Shown: positions 1-6,908 of the stretch, one piece after another
How the letters are laid out: the number at the start of each line of letters is the position of its first letter
Numbering within the stretch: the stretch's first letter is position 1
Assembly: GCA_027482795.1 (NCBI GenBank)
Contig: JAIXVS010000191.1
Span: 1-11,338 of the forward strand
Direction: 5' to 3'
Length of the DNA: 11,338 bases
From: Rhodobacter sp.
GTDB lineage: Bacteria > Pseudomonadota > Alphaproteobacteria > Rhodobacterales > Rhodobacteraceae
Made by a program: the position numbers and the translations under genes
Notes under the pieces: generated by a model
Databases searched by the model: none
Told to the model about the DNA's origin: nothing
What the model saw: the letters and a program-made list of their open reading frames with translations, nothing else

Positions 1-125
1 ATATGATGGAGCAGGAGAAACGGATACGGCACATGCACAAGGCTCTCGTCCAGAGCCAATGGGCGTGGGGCGCAGAGGCCAAGGTCGCTGACGGCGTTCA
101 AGATTTCGAACTCAAGGGCTGCGGC
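1..125 (-). pseudogene. Fragment resembling an APH/choline-kinase-type phosphotransferase
   Basis: On the - strand the frame from 125 to 3 is open and reads through ALEFEILNAVSDLG, then APRPLALDES, then VPYPFLLL. This is the pattern of the N-lobe of phosphotransferase-enzyme-family proteins (PF01636): a small helix of the LxxLxxxGLPVPRPLAL type followed by a strand with PFLLM. Codon choice in this frame is also more natural than in the + frame. It has no start, no stop and no downstream catalytic loop in the window. At about 116-126 it gives way to DMT transporter sequence on the opposite strand. It is either the end of a truncated gene next to a rearrangement or a chimeric join in the assembly. 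The family call is from motif memory on only ~40 residues. Confidence 0.4.
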
Positions 126-707
126 GTGGCCATTGTGGTGGGGCTGATTGGCGTGGTGGTGGTGCTGCGCCCGGGGCAAGCGGATTTGGGGCTGGGGCAT
201 TTGGCGGCGCTGGCGGCGGCGCTGCTGGGGGCGGCGACATCGGTGATTGTGCGCAAAGTGGGCCATGCGGAACGCGCGGTGGTGCTGATGTTGTATCCGA
301 TGATGGCCAGTTTTGTGGTAATGGGGCTGGCGCTGCCCTTTGTGTATGTGCCTGTGCCGCCGCAGCATTTTGCGATGATGGCGGGTATTGCGGCGCTGGG
401 CCTTTTGGGCGGGGTGCTGATTATTGCCGCCTATCGCCGCGCGCCTGCGATTATTGTGGCCCCGATGCAGTATAGCCAAATAATCTGGGCGATTATCTTT
501 GGCCATTTCCTGTTTGGCGAAGATATTGACCTGTACACCGCAATTGGCACGGCCATTATCATTGCATCGGGCGTATATATTGTGCTGCGCGAAGATAAGC
601 CAAGCGTGTCTAAAAACCGCCCCGTGCTGGAAACACGCTCGCGCTATGGCACGATGTCGACCCCGCGCATCAGCCAGTTGTTGCGGGTGTTTGAACGGCG
701 GGCTTAG
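3..707 (+). CDS. DMT/EamA-family transporter, 5' end broken (C-terminal part)
   Basis: An open frame of 234 codons runs from an ATG at 3, but only about residue 42 onward (from nt ~126) resembles an EamA/drug-metabolite transporter. From there come the conserved membrane segment ending GLIGVVVVLRPG, a second EamA domain with about five hydrophobic helices, the typical YRRAPAIIVAPMQYSQIIWA segment, and a short basic tail. Family members are usually about 300 residues with ten helices, so roughly the first 100 residues are missing. The first ~41 residues are hydrophilic and unlike any DMT N-terminus; that DNA reads better on the other strand. The ATG at 3 is therefore probably not a genuine start. 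The substrate cannot be told; the family exports or imports small metabolites across the inner membrane. Its TAG stop shares the four bases TTAG with the TAA stop of the convergent downstream gene. Confidence 0.75.
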   Translation: MMEQEKRIRHMHKALVQSQWAWGAEAKVADGVQDFELKGCGVAIVVGLIGVVVVLRPGQADLGLGHLAALAAALLGAATSVIVRKVGHAERAVVLMLYPMMASFVVMGLALPFVYVPVPPQHFAMMAGIAALGLLGGVLIIAAYRRAPAIIVAPMQYSQIIWAIIFGHFLFGEDIDLYTAIGTAIIIASGVYIVLREDKPSVSKNRPVLETRSRYGTMSTPRISQLLRVFERRA

Positions 708-1606
708 GGTTTGGCGGCCTGAAGGATATACATCGCCGTGATCAAATCTAAATGCGCACCTCCGCCGTTTTTGGCGATGGTAATCTCGTCATCGCTGGTG
801 CGGGTGAACAGGGCGGGGTCGTCGTAGAAATCGGCGATGATGTCGGATTGGGTGATCGCGCCTGATGCGATGGGGGCCATCATCTCGCCAATGTGGTGGA
901 TGGTGGTGGCGCGGCTGTCGACGAACAGGCGCGCGCGGCGCATGGCGGTATCGTCAACCTCGCGCATGTTTGGGGTATATGCGCCGATCAGGTCTAGGTG
1001 CTGGCCCGCGCGCAGCCATTCGCCGCGGATCAGGGGGGCGGTGGCCATGGTGGCGGTGCAGATGACATCGGCCCAAGCTACGGCTTGCGCCAGATCATCG
1101 GCCACAGGCAGGCCCAAGTCGGCCCCAAAGGATGCTGCGCTGGCGGCGTTGCGGCTCCACACCCGAAAGCGCGCATTGGGCCAAATGGCGCGATAGGCCT
1201 GCACCATGCTGCGCGCCACAGTGCCCGCGCCGACCAGTAGGAAATTTTGCGCATCGGGGCGGGCAAGGCGCGACGCCGATAGCAGGCTATCGCCCGCCGT
1301 TTTCCATTTGGTGAGCAGATGAAAATCGATCAGCGCGGCAAGCTGGCCCGTGGCATCGTCAAACAGGTTCACCGCGCCGTTGACCGATGGCACGCCCCGT
1401 GCGGGATTGTTTGGATAGACTGTGGCCACTTTGACCAGTGACCCCAGCCCGGCAATCCACGCCGCGCGGTTCAGCAGTTTGTCTTGCCCACGCGACAGCA
1501 GCAGATCGGCAATTTCGGCGCGGGGCAGGCGGTGGCCAGCGAGTAGCGCGTCCAAAAGGCCAGCCCATGTCAAATGCGCCTCGGCGTTTTGCCCGATGAT
1601 TTGCAT
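704..1606 (-). CDS. Ornithine cyclodeaminase / mu-crystallin family NAD(P)-dependent enzyme
   Basis: A 300-residue protein of the ornithine cyclodeaminase/mu-crystallin family (PF02423), near the usual length. The ATG at 1606 is preferred over an upstream in-frame start at 1654 because GAAAGG lies 7 nt before it and the longer start would overlap the preceding gene. Visible features are the substrate-side stretch VKVATVYPNNPARG (Lys59), the Rossmann nucleotide loop VGAGTVA (about 125-131), and MREVDD (Asp218/219), matching the catalytic aspartate region. The Arg that binds the substrate carboxylate in ornithine cyclodeaminase is a Lys here (WKTAGDS, Lys102). The usual C-terminal FKSVG motif is replaced by AKNGGGAHLDL. 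Such proteins act on amino or imino acids (ornithine cyclisation, alanine dehydrogenase, pyrroline-2-carboxylate reduction), and the exact substrate is open. It follows the EamA gene by 13 bp, almost certainly in one operon, so the transporter may move its substrate or product. Confidence 0.88.
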   Translation of the reverse strand: MQIIGQNAEAHLTWAGLLDALLAGHRLPRAEIADLLLSRGQDKLLNRAAWIAGLGSLVKVATVYPNNPARGVPSVNGAVNLFDDATGQLAALIDFHLLTKWKTAGDSLLSASRLARPDAQNFLLVGAGTVARSMVQAYRAIWPNARFRVWSRNAASAASFGADLGLPVADDLAQAVAWADVICTATMATAPLIRGEWLRAGQHLDLIGAYTPNMREVDDTAMRRARLFVDSRATTIHHIGEMMAPIASGAITQSDIIADFYDDPALFTRTSDDEITIAKNGGGAHLDLITAMYILQAAKP

Positions 1607-1619
1607 AATTTGCCTTTCG

Positions 1620-2585
1620 CTAAATATCGCCGCTGGGGGCTGCAACATCCACATCTTTGCGCCGCATCCCTTCGCGCAGCAAGGTATAAAACCCCGCGCC
1701 GCAGATCAGGGCAATGCCCGCCCAAGCGTGGCTATCTGGCCAAGTGCCAAATACCACCAGCCCCCAAAGAATGGCCATTGGCATCCCGATATATTCAAAG
1801 GGGGCAATCAGCGCGGCCTCGGACGTGCGGTAGGCCTGAGACATCATCAGCCCGCCAATGCCCACCGCAAGGCCCGTGCCGATAAAGGCGGGCCAGTCGG
1901 GCAGGGGCGGGGTGACCCAAGGGCGGAACAAAAATTCCAGCGCGCCGCCTGTGTGGGCGGCGGCCAAGTGACCATCGCCGGCCCAAAGCCCCATGCTGGC
2001 GGAGACGATGATAAACCCGATTTGTACATAGAAATTCAGCGTCATCGCCGATTCCGTTTCGCGCATACGGCGGGTCATCATATGGCTGCCCGCATAGCAC
2101 AGCGCCGAGATTAGCACCAAAATCGCGGCGGGTTGCAGCGCGCCCGTGCTGGGCCGCACCATGACCAAAACGCCCAAAAGGCCAATGGCCACAGCGGCCC
2201 AGCGGTGGGGGCCGACGGGTTCGCGCAGCAAAACCGCGCTCATTAACGTGACCAATACGGGGGCGATAAAGGCAGTGGCGACAGCATCGGCCAAGGGCAT
2301 GGCGGCAAGGCCCAAAAAGTAGGTCACATTGGACACCATCACGATGGCAACGCGCAGCAGATGCGCGCGGGGGCGGCGGGTGATCAGCTGGGCAAAGCCC
2401 GTGCGCGTGGCGCGGATGACGGCAAAGATGATGATCAGGCTGATAAAGGCGCGGATCAGGATGATTTGGTGCAGCGCATAGCCGCCCGACAGAAACTTGA
2501 TCGACAGATCGTTCAGCGACAACATAACGCCCCCGCCAAGCGCCAAAAGAATGCCAGTGAGTTCGGGTTTTTGCGCCTGTGCCAT
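1620..2585 (-). CDS. DMT superfamily (EamA) transporter
   Basis: A full-length 321-residue inner-membrane transporter with ten predicted hydrophobic helices in two EamA repeats (about 10-145 and 152-303). Family hallmarks are visible at the end of each repeat: AFIAPVLVTLMSAVLLREPV followed by GLLGVLVMVRP in the first, and AALIAPFEYIGMPMAILWG followed by a GAGFYTLLRE end in the second. The tail after residue 303 is charged and cytoplasmic. The substrate is unknown; the family exports amino acids, metabolites or drugs. It is the first gene of a pair with the ornithine cyclodeaminase-like enzyme (13-bp gap), which suggests an amino-acid-related substrate (inference). No Shine-Dalgarno sequence is evident before the ATG. 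A CATAAT box ends 7 bp upstream of the ATG, so a leaderless transcript is possible. The gene upstream ends 37 bp away. Confidence 0.9.
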   Translation of the reverse strand: MAQAQKPELTGILLALGGGVMLSLNDLSIKFLSGGYALHQIILIRAFISLIIIFAVIRATRTGFAQLITRRPRAHLLRVAIVMVSNVTYFLGLAAMPLADAVATAFIAPVLVTLMSAVLLREPVGPHRWAAVAIGLLGVLVMVRPSTGALQPAAILVLISALCYAGSHMMTRRMRETESAMTLNFYVQIGFIIVSASMGLWAGDGHLAAAHTGGALEFLFRPWVTPPLPDWPAFIGTGLAVGIGGLMMSQAYRTSEAALIAPFEYIGMPMAILWGLVVFGTWPDSHAWAGIALICGAGFYTLLREGMRRKDVDVAAPSGDI

Positions 2586-2622
2586 TGCGCGATTATGGCG
2601 CGCTGCGCGCGGGTGGGCTATT

Positions 2623-3090
2623 CTAATTGCGACCAGCGGCGGCGCGCAGCATTCGGTCTAGATTGTCTAGAAAACGTGCGCGGTCGGCCTTGGCAAAGGG
2701 TTTGCCGCCGCCCTGATGGAACGGGTCAGCGGCGCGCAGATCGGCCATGAGATCGCGCGCGGCAAGGATCATGCCGATATTGGCGGTGGTCAGCACTTCG
2801 CCGTTATGTTTGATAACCTGCGCGCCTTTGGCCAAACATTTGGCGGCAAGGGGGATGTCGGATGTCACCACCACATCGCGCGGCGTGCAGGCATCAGCGA
2901 TCCACATATCCGCCTGATCTGACCCCGATGGCACATAGACGCTGCGCACCAAGGGGTTGGGCGATGGGCGCACCCCGCCGTTAGAGACCAGCAGCATTTC
3001 AAGGCCGAAACGGGTGGCGACGCGTTCAGCCTCGGCCTTAACAGGGCAGGCATCGGCGTCGATCAGCAGGCGTGGTTTAGGGGCGTCCAA
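2623..3090 (-). CDS. YaiI/YqxD family (UPF0178, DUF188) protein
   Basis: A 155-residue protein of the UPF0178 (YaiI/YqxD, DUF188) family at about normal length. Diagnostic motifs are IDADACPVKAEAERVA near the N-terminus (acidic Asp11 and Asp13), DQADMWIADAC in the middle, VTSDIPLAAKCLAKGA, HNGEVLT, and a C-terminal GGGKPFAKADRARFLDNLD. The fold is PIN/NYN-like and a nuclease role has been suggested for the family, but function is not established. The only reasonable start is a TTG at 3090, which overlaps the 3' end of the CAP-domain gene by 14 bp and has at best a weak Shine-Dalgarno (GGGTG). Translation is probably coupled to the upstream gene. Confidence 0.9.
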   Translation of the reverse strand: MDAPKPRLLIDADACPVKAEAERVATRFGLEMLLVSNGGVRPSPNPLVRSVYVPSGSDQADMWIADACTPRDVVVTSDIPLAAKCLAKGAQVIKHNGEVLTTANIGMILAARDLMADLRAADPFHQGGGKPFAKADRARFLDNLDRMLRAAAGRN

Positions 3091-3547
3091 AGGTTTGCAC
3101 CCAGTAATATCTGAACGGGTATTGGTGGCCCTTTATTGGCGCATCATCGGCCTGATAGACCACGGATAGACCCGTTTCGGTATAGGTGCAGTTCAGCATA
3201 TTTTTCTTATGCCCAGCACTGGCCAGCCACGTGGATACCACCTCTTTGGCGGATGTTTGGCCTGCGGCGATGTTTTCGGCAATCGCGCTCCACCCATAGC
3301 CCGCCGCATTGATGCGGCTTTTTGCGGTGGATCCGTTTTTACCTGTGTGGCTGAAGAAATTCTGCCGCGCCATGGCTTTGGCGTGGCCTGCGGCGGCGGA
3401 TTGTAGTTTGGGGTTGATGGCCAGTGCGGCGCAGCCCGCCTTGGCGCGGGCGGAGTTTATCAGGGATAGGGCGGCGTTTTCCATCTCGCCCGCATGGGCG
3501 GTGCCTGCTTGGCTTAGCAGTAGCAAAGCAATCATCAATGCGCGCAT
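3077..3547 (-). CDS. Secreted CAP (SCP/PR1-like) domain protein
   Basis: A 156-residue exported protein with a CAP domain (PF00188). The ATG at 3547 is chosen because AAAGGAG stands 6 nt upstream and a classic signal peptide follows: MRA, a leucine-rich core, then a likely cut after THA-type AHA (residue 19). The frame opens earlier (3622), but that part looks unlike coding sequence. CAP signatures are HAKAMARQNFFSHTG (His67), AENIAAG (Glu91), a WLASAGHKKNML segment (His113) and the final YYWVQTFG strand. Two cysteines (39 and 120) could form a disulfide in the periplasm. Bacterial CAP proteins are extracytoplasmic, but their biochemical role is mostly unknown. It lies 61 bp after mbfA and overlaps the YaiI-family gene by 14 bp. 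Confidence 0.88.
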   Translation of the reverse strand: MRALMIALLLLSQAGTAHAGEMENAALSLINSARAKAGCAALAINPKLQSAAAGHAKAMARQNFFSHTGKNGSTAKSRINAAGYGWSAIAENIAAGQTSAKEVVSTWLASAGHKKNMLNCTYTETGLSVVYQADDAPIKGHQYPFRYYWVQTFGRP

Positions 3548-3608
3548 GATCGGCTCCTTTGCACAGATATCGCCAAAGATAGCATGGCGCACGCGGGTTG
3601 CGAAGGGG

Positions 3609-4586
3609 TCAGCCGCCGCCAATCAGTACGCCTGCGGCAAACACCAGAACTCCGCCCAGCACCACTTGCAGCGCGGCGCGGATAAAGGGGGTTTCCATAT
3701 AGCGGTTTTGTATCCACGCAATGGCCCAAAGTTCGATGAACACCACGACCACGGCAATGGATGTTGCAGTCCAGAAATCGGGGATCAGGTAGGGCAGGGC
3801 GTGGCCCAGCCCGCCGATGGTGGTCATGATGCCCGATGCAAAGCCGCGTTTCCACGGGCTGCCACGGCCTGACAGAACCCCGTCATCATGGGCGGCTTCG
3901 GTAAAGCCCATGGAAATGCCCGCCCCGACAGATGCGGCAAGGCCGACCAGAAATGTTGTCCATGTATCTTGCGTGGCAAAGGCCACGGCGAAAATGGGGG
4001 CAAGGGTGGATACAGACCCATCCATCAGCCCTGCAAGGCCGGGCTGCACCCATGTTAGGATGAACTGGCGCTTGGCACTAGCGTCTTCGCCTTCGCGTGC
4101 GTCGGTGTGCAGATGGGTTTGGGTCAGGCCAATGGCCGCAGCCTCGTGCCCCGCCTCGGCAGCGGCCAGATCGCCCAGCAGTTTGCGCGTTTCGGCATCG
4201 GACGTGGCCCCAGCGGCGCGGGTATAGAATGCGGCGGCCTGCGCCTCCATCGCGCTGGCCTCATTGCGAATAGTGTCCAAAGACAGGTTGGCGGCCAGCC
4301 AGACAGGGCGGCGGGCGTAGAAGCCCGCCACATGTTCGCGGCGGATCAGGGGGATCACATCGCCAAAGCGTTTTTGGTGCAGGGCAATCAGGCGGGTGCG
4401 GTGGCTGTCTTCCTCAGCGGCCATACCGTCGAACACGGCGGCGGATGCGGGGTAATCCCCGCGCAGGCGCTGGGCATAGCTGCGGTAAATGCGCGCGTCA
4501 TCCTCTTCGGAAGATATCGCTAGGGCAAGCACCTCTTGCGGGGATAAATCGGTAAAGCGGCGGCGGGTGGATAGGGCTGAGAGCAT
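3609..4586 (-). CDS. mbfA: MbfA: membrane-bound ferritin-like/VIT1 fusion, iron exporter
   Basis: A 325-residue fusion of an N-terminal rubrerythrin/ferritin-like di-iron domain (about 12-160) with a C-terminal VIT1/CCC1-type membrane domain (about 180-325). This is the Erythrin-VIT architecture of MbfA. Likely iron ligands are in SSEEDD (Glu27/28), AEEDSH (Glu59, His62), MEAQ (Glu114) and AEAGH (Glu144, His147). The membrane part starts at PGLAGLMDGSVSTLAP and has about five hydrophobic helices. In Bradyrhizobium and Agrobacterium MbfA exports iron from the cytoplasm, protects against iron and peroxide stress, and is under Irr control. Here a perfect Irr-type inverted repeat ends 11 bp before the ATG, supporting both identity and regulation. 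The Shine-Dalgarno is weak. It is the likely first gene of the - strand run that continues with the CAP-domain protein. Confidence 0.93.
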   Translation of the reverse strand: MLSALSTRRRFTDLSPQEVLALAISSEEDDARIYRSYAQRLRGDYPASAAVFDGMAAEEDSHRTRLIALHQKRFGDVIPLIRREHVAGFYARRPVWLAANLSLDTIRNEASAMEAQAAAFYTRAAGATSDAETRKLLGDLAAAEAGHEAAAIGLTQTHLHTDAREGEDASAKRQFILTWVQPGLAGLMDGSVSTLAPIFAVAFATQDTWTTFLVGLAASVGAGISMGFTEAAHDDGVLSGRGSPWKRGFASGIMTTIGGLGHALPYLIPDFWTATSIAVVVVFIELWAIAWIQNRYMETPFIRAALQVVLGGVLVFAAGVLIGGG

Positions 4587-4597
4587 GGCGCACCAAT

Positions 4598-4616
4598 GTT
4601 TAGAATAATTCTAAAC
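4598..4616 (-). promoter_or_regulatory. Irr-type iron control element (ICE) upstream of mbfA
   Basis: A perfect inverted repeat, GTTTAGAAT-A-ATTCTAAAC, contains TTTAGAA-N3-TTCTAAA, the known iron control element bound by the haem-responsive regulator Irr in alphaproteobacteria. It lies 11 bp before the mbfA ATG. It overlaps the -10 and start-point region of a candidate promoter (below), which fits repression of mbfA by Irr when iron is low. The repeat is seen directly; Irr binding is inferred from the consensus and from the known mbfA regulon. Confidence 0.85.
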
Positions 4617-4641
4617 TAGGCCCTGCGCGCAGATTTGGCAA
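4613..4641 (-). promoter_or_regulatory. Candidate sigma-70 promoter of mbfA
   Basis: On the - strand TTGCCA (4641-4636) is followed after 17 nt by TAGTTT (4618-4613). The start point would fall inside the Irr-type repeat, leaving a leader of about 20 nt. The -10 match is poor (3 of 6), and TAGAAT slightly further down is an alternative with a longer spacer. Confidence 0.35.
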
Positions 4642-4658
4642 GGCCGCTTTGGCGCGGA

Positions 4659-6908
4659 TCAATTGCCAAACAAACGTTCCAGCAGGGTTTGGAATTGGCC
4701 CTGATCTTGGCCCGCGCCTTGGCCACCTTGGCCGCCTTGCGGCGTGGCAATGGGCATAAGGGCGGCGTTCGGATCAACGGCGTTCGGGTCTGCGGCCATG
4801 GTGGGCGCGTTCGGGTCTGTGGTGGGGGCAGGGGGGATGCGCGGCTCGGGTATCAGCATATTCAGCGGTTTGGGCGGCAAGCCGTCATGCACGCGCGCCA
4901 TCACCTCGTGCCAAATTTCGGCGGGTATGCCGCCGCCTGTCACGCCTGTAAGGGGTGAGTTATCGTCATAGCCCATCCAGACGCCTGCGACATAATCGGC
5001 AGTAAAGCCGATGAACCATGCATCGCGCGCGGCCTGCGTGGTGCCTGTTTTGCCTGCCACCTGCCAGCCGTCCAGTTTGGCGCGCCCGCCTGTGCCTGCC
5101 TCGACCACTTGGGTCATCATATAGGTTAAGTATTGCGCAGCTTCTAGCGAGATCACCCTTTCGCCCATGCCGCCGCCTGCGCCGATCAGGGGTTCAGCCT
5201 CGCCCTTTAGGGACAATTCGCGCAGGCCATAGGGGGTGACCGCCGTGCCGCCATTTTGAATGCCCGCATAGGCCCCTGTCATTTGCAGCAGGGTCGATTC
5301 CGATGCCCCTAGCGCCAGCGCGGGGCCTGCGGCCATATCGCCCGTGATGCCAAAACCAGCGGCGACATTGCGCACCGCGTCGCGGCTCATCGCTTCGGAG
5401 ACTTTGACAGCGGGGATGTTGCGGCTTTCGGCCAAGGCCTGCGTTAGGGTCATCATGCCTTTGTATTCATTGTCATAATTCTTGGGCGACCATGGGCCTG
5501 ATCCTGGAATATTGATGGTCATTGGGATGTCTTCGACATAATCGGCAGGCGACCAGCCCAGATCCATTGCGGCGGCATAGACAAAGGGTTTGAACGCGCT
5601 GCCCGTTTGGCGCAGCGCCTGCGTTGCGCGGTTAAAGCTGCCCGCATCTTGGGTATCGCGCCCGCCAACCATGGCGCGCACCGCGCCATCGGCAGACATG
5701 ACCACAATGGCAACTTGCGCCTTTGATCCTTCTTTCAGCTTGGTATCAAAGACGAACTTCAGCGCCTCTTCCGACTTTTTCTGCAAATCCACGTCCAGCG
5801 TGGTGCGCATGATCACGTCTTCGGTGGTGGCCGATGTTAGAAAATCGGGGGCGGTTTCCATGACCCAATCGGCAAAGAAGCCGCCCGATTTCGACTGCGC
5901 TTCGGGGGATAACACGGCAGGAAAACTGCGCGCCTCATCCGCTTCGGCGGCCGACAGATAGCCTTGTTCCTGCATCAGGCCAACAATTACATTGGCGCGG
6001 TCTTGGGCGCGTTGCAGGTTGTTGGTGGGGGCAAAGCGCGACGGGGCTTTAAGAAGGCCCGCCAGCATCGCGGCTTGGGCCGCGTCCACTTGGTTGGCGG
6101 ATATGCCGAAATAACGCTGGGCCGCAGCCTCGAACCCCCTTGTCCCTGCGCCCAGATAGGCGCGGTTGAAGTAGATCGTCAGGATTTCGGCCTTGGAATA
6201 CTTCAACTCCATCGCCACGGCATAGGGAATTTCCTTCAGCTTGCGGTAAATTCCGCCGCCACGGCAGTCTTCCTCATACTCGGTTTCGGTTTTCCATGTG
6301 GCGGGATCGTATGGCACGCCAAGGCACAAAAGTTTGGCAACCTGCTGGGTGATGGTGGAACCGCCGTTGCCTTCCAAGGGGCCGCGCCCTTCGGACAGGT
6401 TGATGCGAATGGCCGAGGCGATGCCGCGCGGGGATATGCCGAAATGCAGATAAAAGCGTTTGTCTTCGGTGGCGATGACGGCATTGCGCAGATGCTGGGA
6501 TACGTCATCGGATGTGATCTGCCCGCCAAAGGTTTCGCCCCGCCACGCAAAGACCTGATCGTTGCGATCCAGCAGCGTGACCGAGCCTTTGGCGCGGGCA
6601 TCCAGCAGGGCGGTGACATCGGGCAGTTGGGCGTAGAAATAAAACACGATCGAGCCGAATACCAAGGCCCCCAAAATGCCAAAGCGCCACATCAGCCAGA
6701 CAAAGATGCGCCAAAACGGGCGGATAAAAAACCACAGCACGCGCAAAATGATATTGCGCGAACCGCTGGCCTTGCGGGGGGCTTTGCGCGGTTTTTTCGG
6801 GGTTTTGGGCAGCGGCGGGGGCGCTGCACTGCGGCGCTGCGCGGTGGGCGCGCCATAGCGGCGATCTGCCACCAAGGGGGGGCGACCCTGTCCGTTTGAT
6901 CCTGCCAT
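4659..6908 (-). CDS. Class A penicillin-binding protein (PBP1A-type, GT51 + transpeptidase)
   Basis: A 749-residue bifunctional peptidoglycan synthase of the inner membrane. The ATG at 6908 follows AAAGG by about 9 nt and is preferred to an unsupported start at 7004. Order: a proline- and lysine-rich cytoplasmic tail (1-55), one membrane anchor (about 76-95), and a GT51 glycosyltransferase with EDKRFYLHFG (Glu148), GGSTITQQ (182-189) and KLKEIPYAVAMELKYSKAE (223 on). The penicillin-binding transpeptidase has all three motifs: SAFK (Ser437, Lys440), SRN (495-497) and KTGT (620-623). It polymerises lipid II and cross-links the stem peptides. The C-terminus carries a low-complexity tail with three DPNA units and a GGQGGQG stretch ending in LLERLFGN. 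It is divergent from glnK. No clear terminator is seen between it and mbfA, although a GC-rich 8-bp stem (4619-4645) lies there. Confidence 0.95.
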   Translation of the reverse strand: MAGSNGQGRPPLVADRRYGAPTAQRRSAAPPPLPKTPKKPRKAPRKASGSRNIILRVLWFFIRPFWRIFVWLMWRFGILGALVFGSIVFYFYAQLPDVTALLDARAKGSVTLLDRNDQVFAWRGETFGGQITSDDVSQHLRNAVIATEDKRFYLHFGISPRGIASAIRINLSEGRGPLEGNGGSTITQQVAKLLCLGVPYDPATWKTETEYEEDCRGGGIYRKLKEIPYAVAMELKYSKAEILTIYFNRAYLGAGTRGFEAAAQRYFGISANQVDAAQAAMLAGLLKAPSRFAPTNNLQRAQDRANVIVGLMQEQGYLSAAEADEARSFPAVLSPEAQSKSGGFFADWVMETAPDFLTSATTEDVIMRTTLDVDLQKKSEEALKFVFDTKLKEGSKAQVAIVVMSADGAVRAMVGGRDTQDAGSFNRATQALRQTGSAFKPFVYAAAMDLGWSPADYVEDIPMTINIPGSGPWSPKNYDNEYKGMMTLTQALAESRNIPAVKVSEAMSRDAVRNVAAGFGITGDMAAGPALALGASESTLLQMTGAYAGIQNGGTAVTPYGLRELSLKGEAEPLIGAGGGMGERVISLEAAQYLTYMMTQVVEAGTGGRAKLDGWQVAGKTGTTQAARDAWFIGFTADYVAGVWMGYDDNSPLTGVTGGGIPAEIWHEVMARVHDGLPPKPLNMLIPEPRIPPAPTTDPNAPTMAADPNAVDPNAALMPIATPQGGQGGQGAGQDQGQFQTLLERLFGN

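Noticed and set aside
1422..2114. Long + strand open frame opposite the ornithine cyclodeaminase and EamA genes
   Set aside because: Its translation has no recognisable domain and it mirrors two well-supported genes; it is a GC-driven antisense shadow.
4619..4645. GC-rich 8-bp stem between the PBP gene and mbfA as a terminator on the - strand
   Set aside because: It needs a G-U pair, has an 11-nt loop and is not followed by a U-run; it also overlaps the candidate mbfA promoter.
5964..6899. 311-codon + strand open frame opposite the PBP gene
   Set aside because: Glycine-rich antisense shadow of conserved GT51 coding sequence, with no family features of its own.
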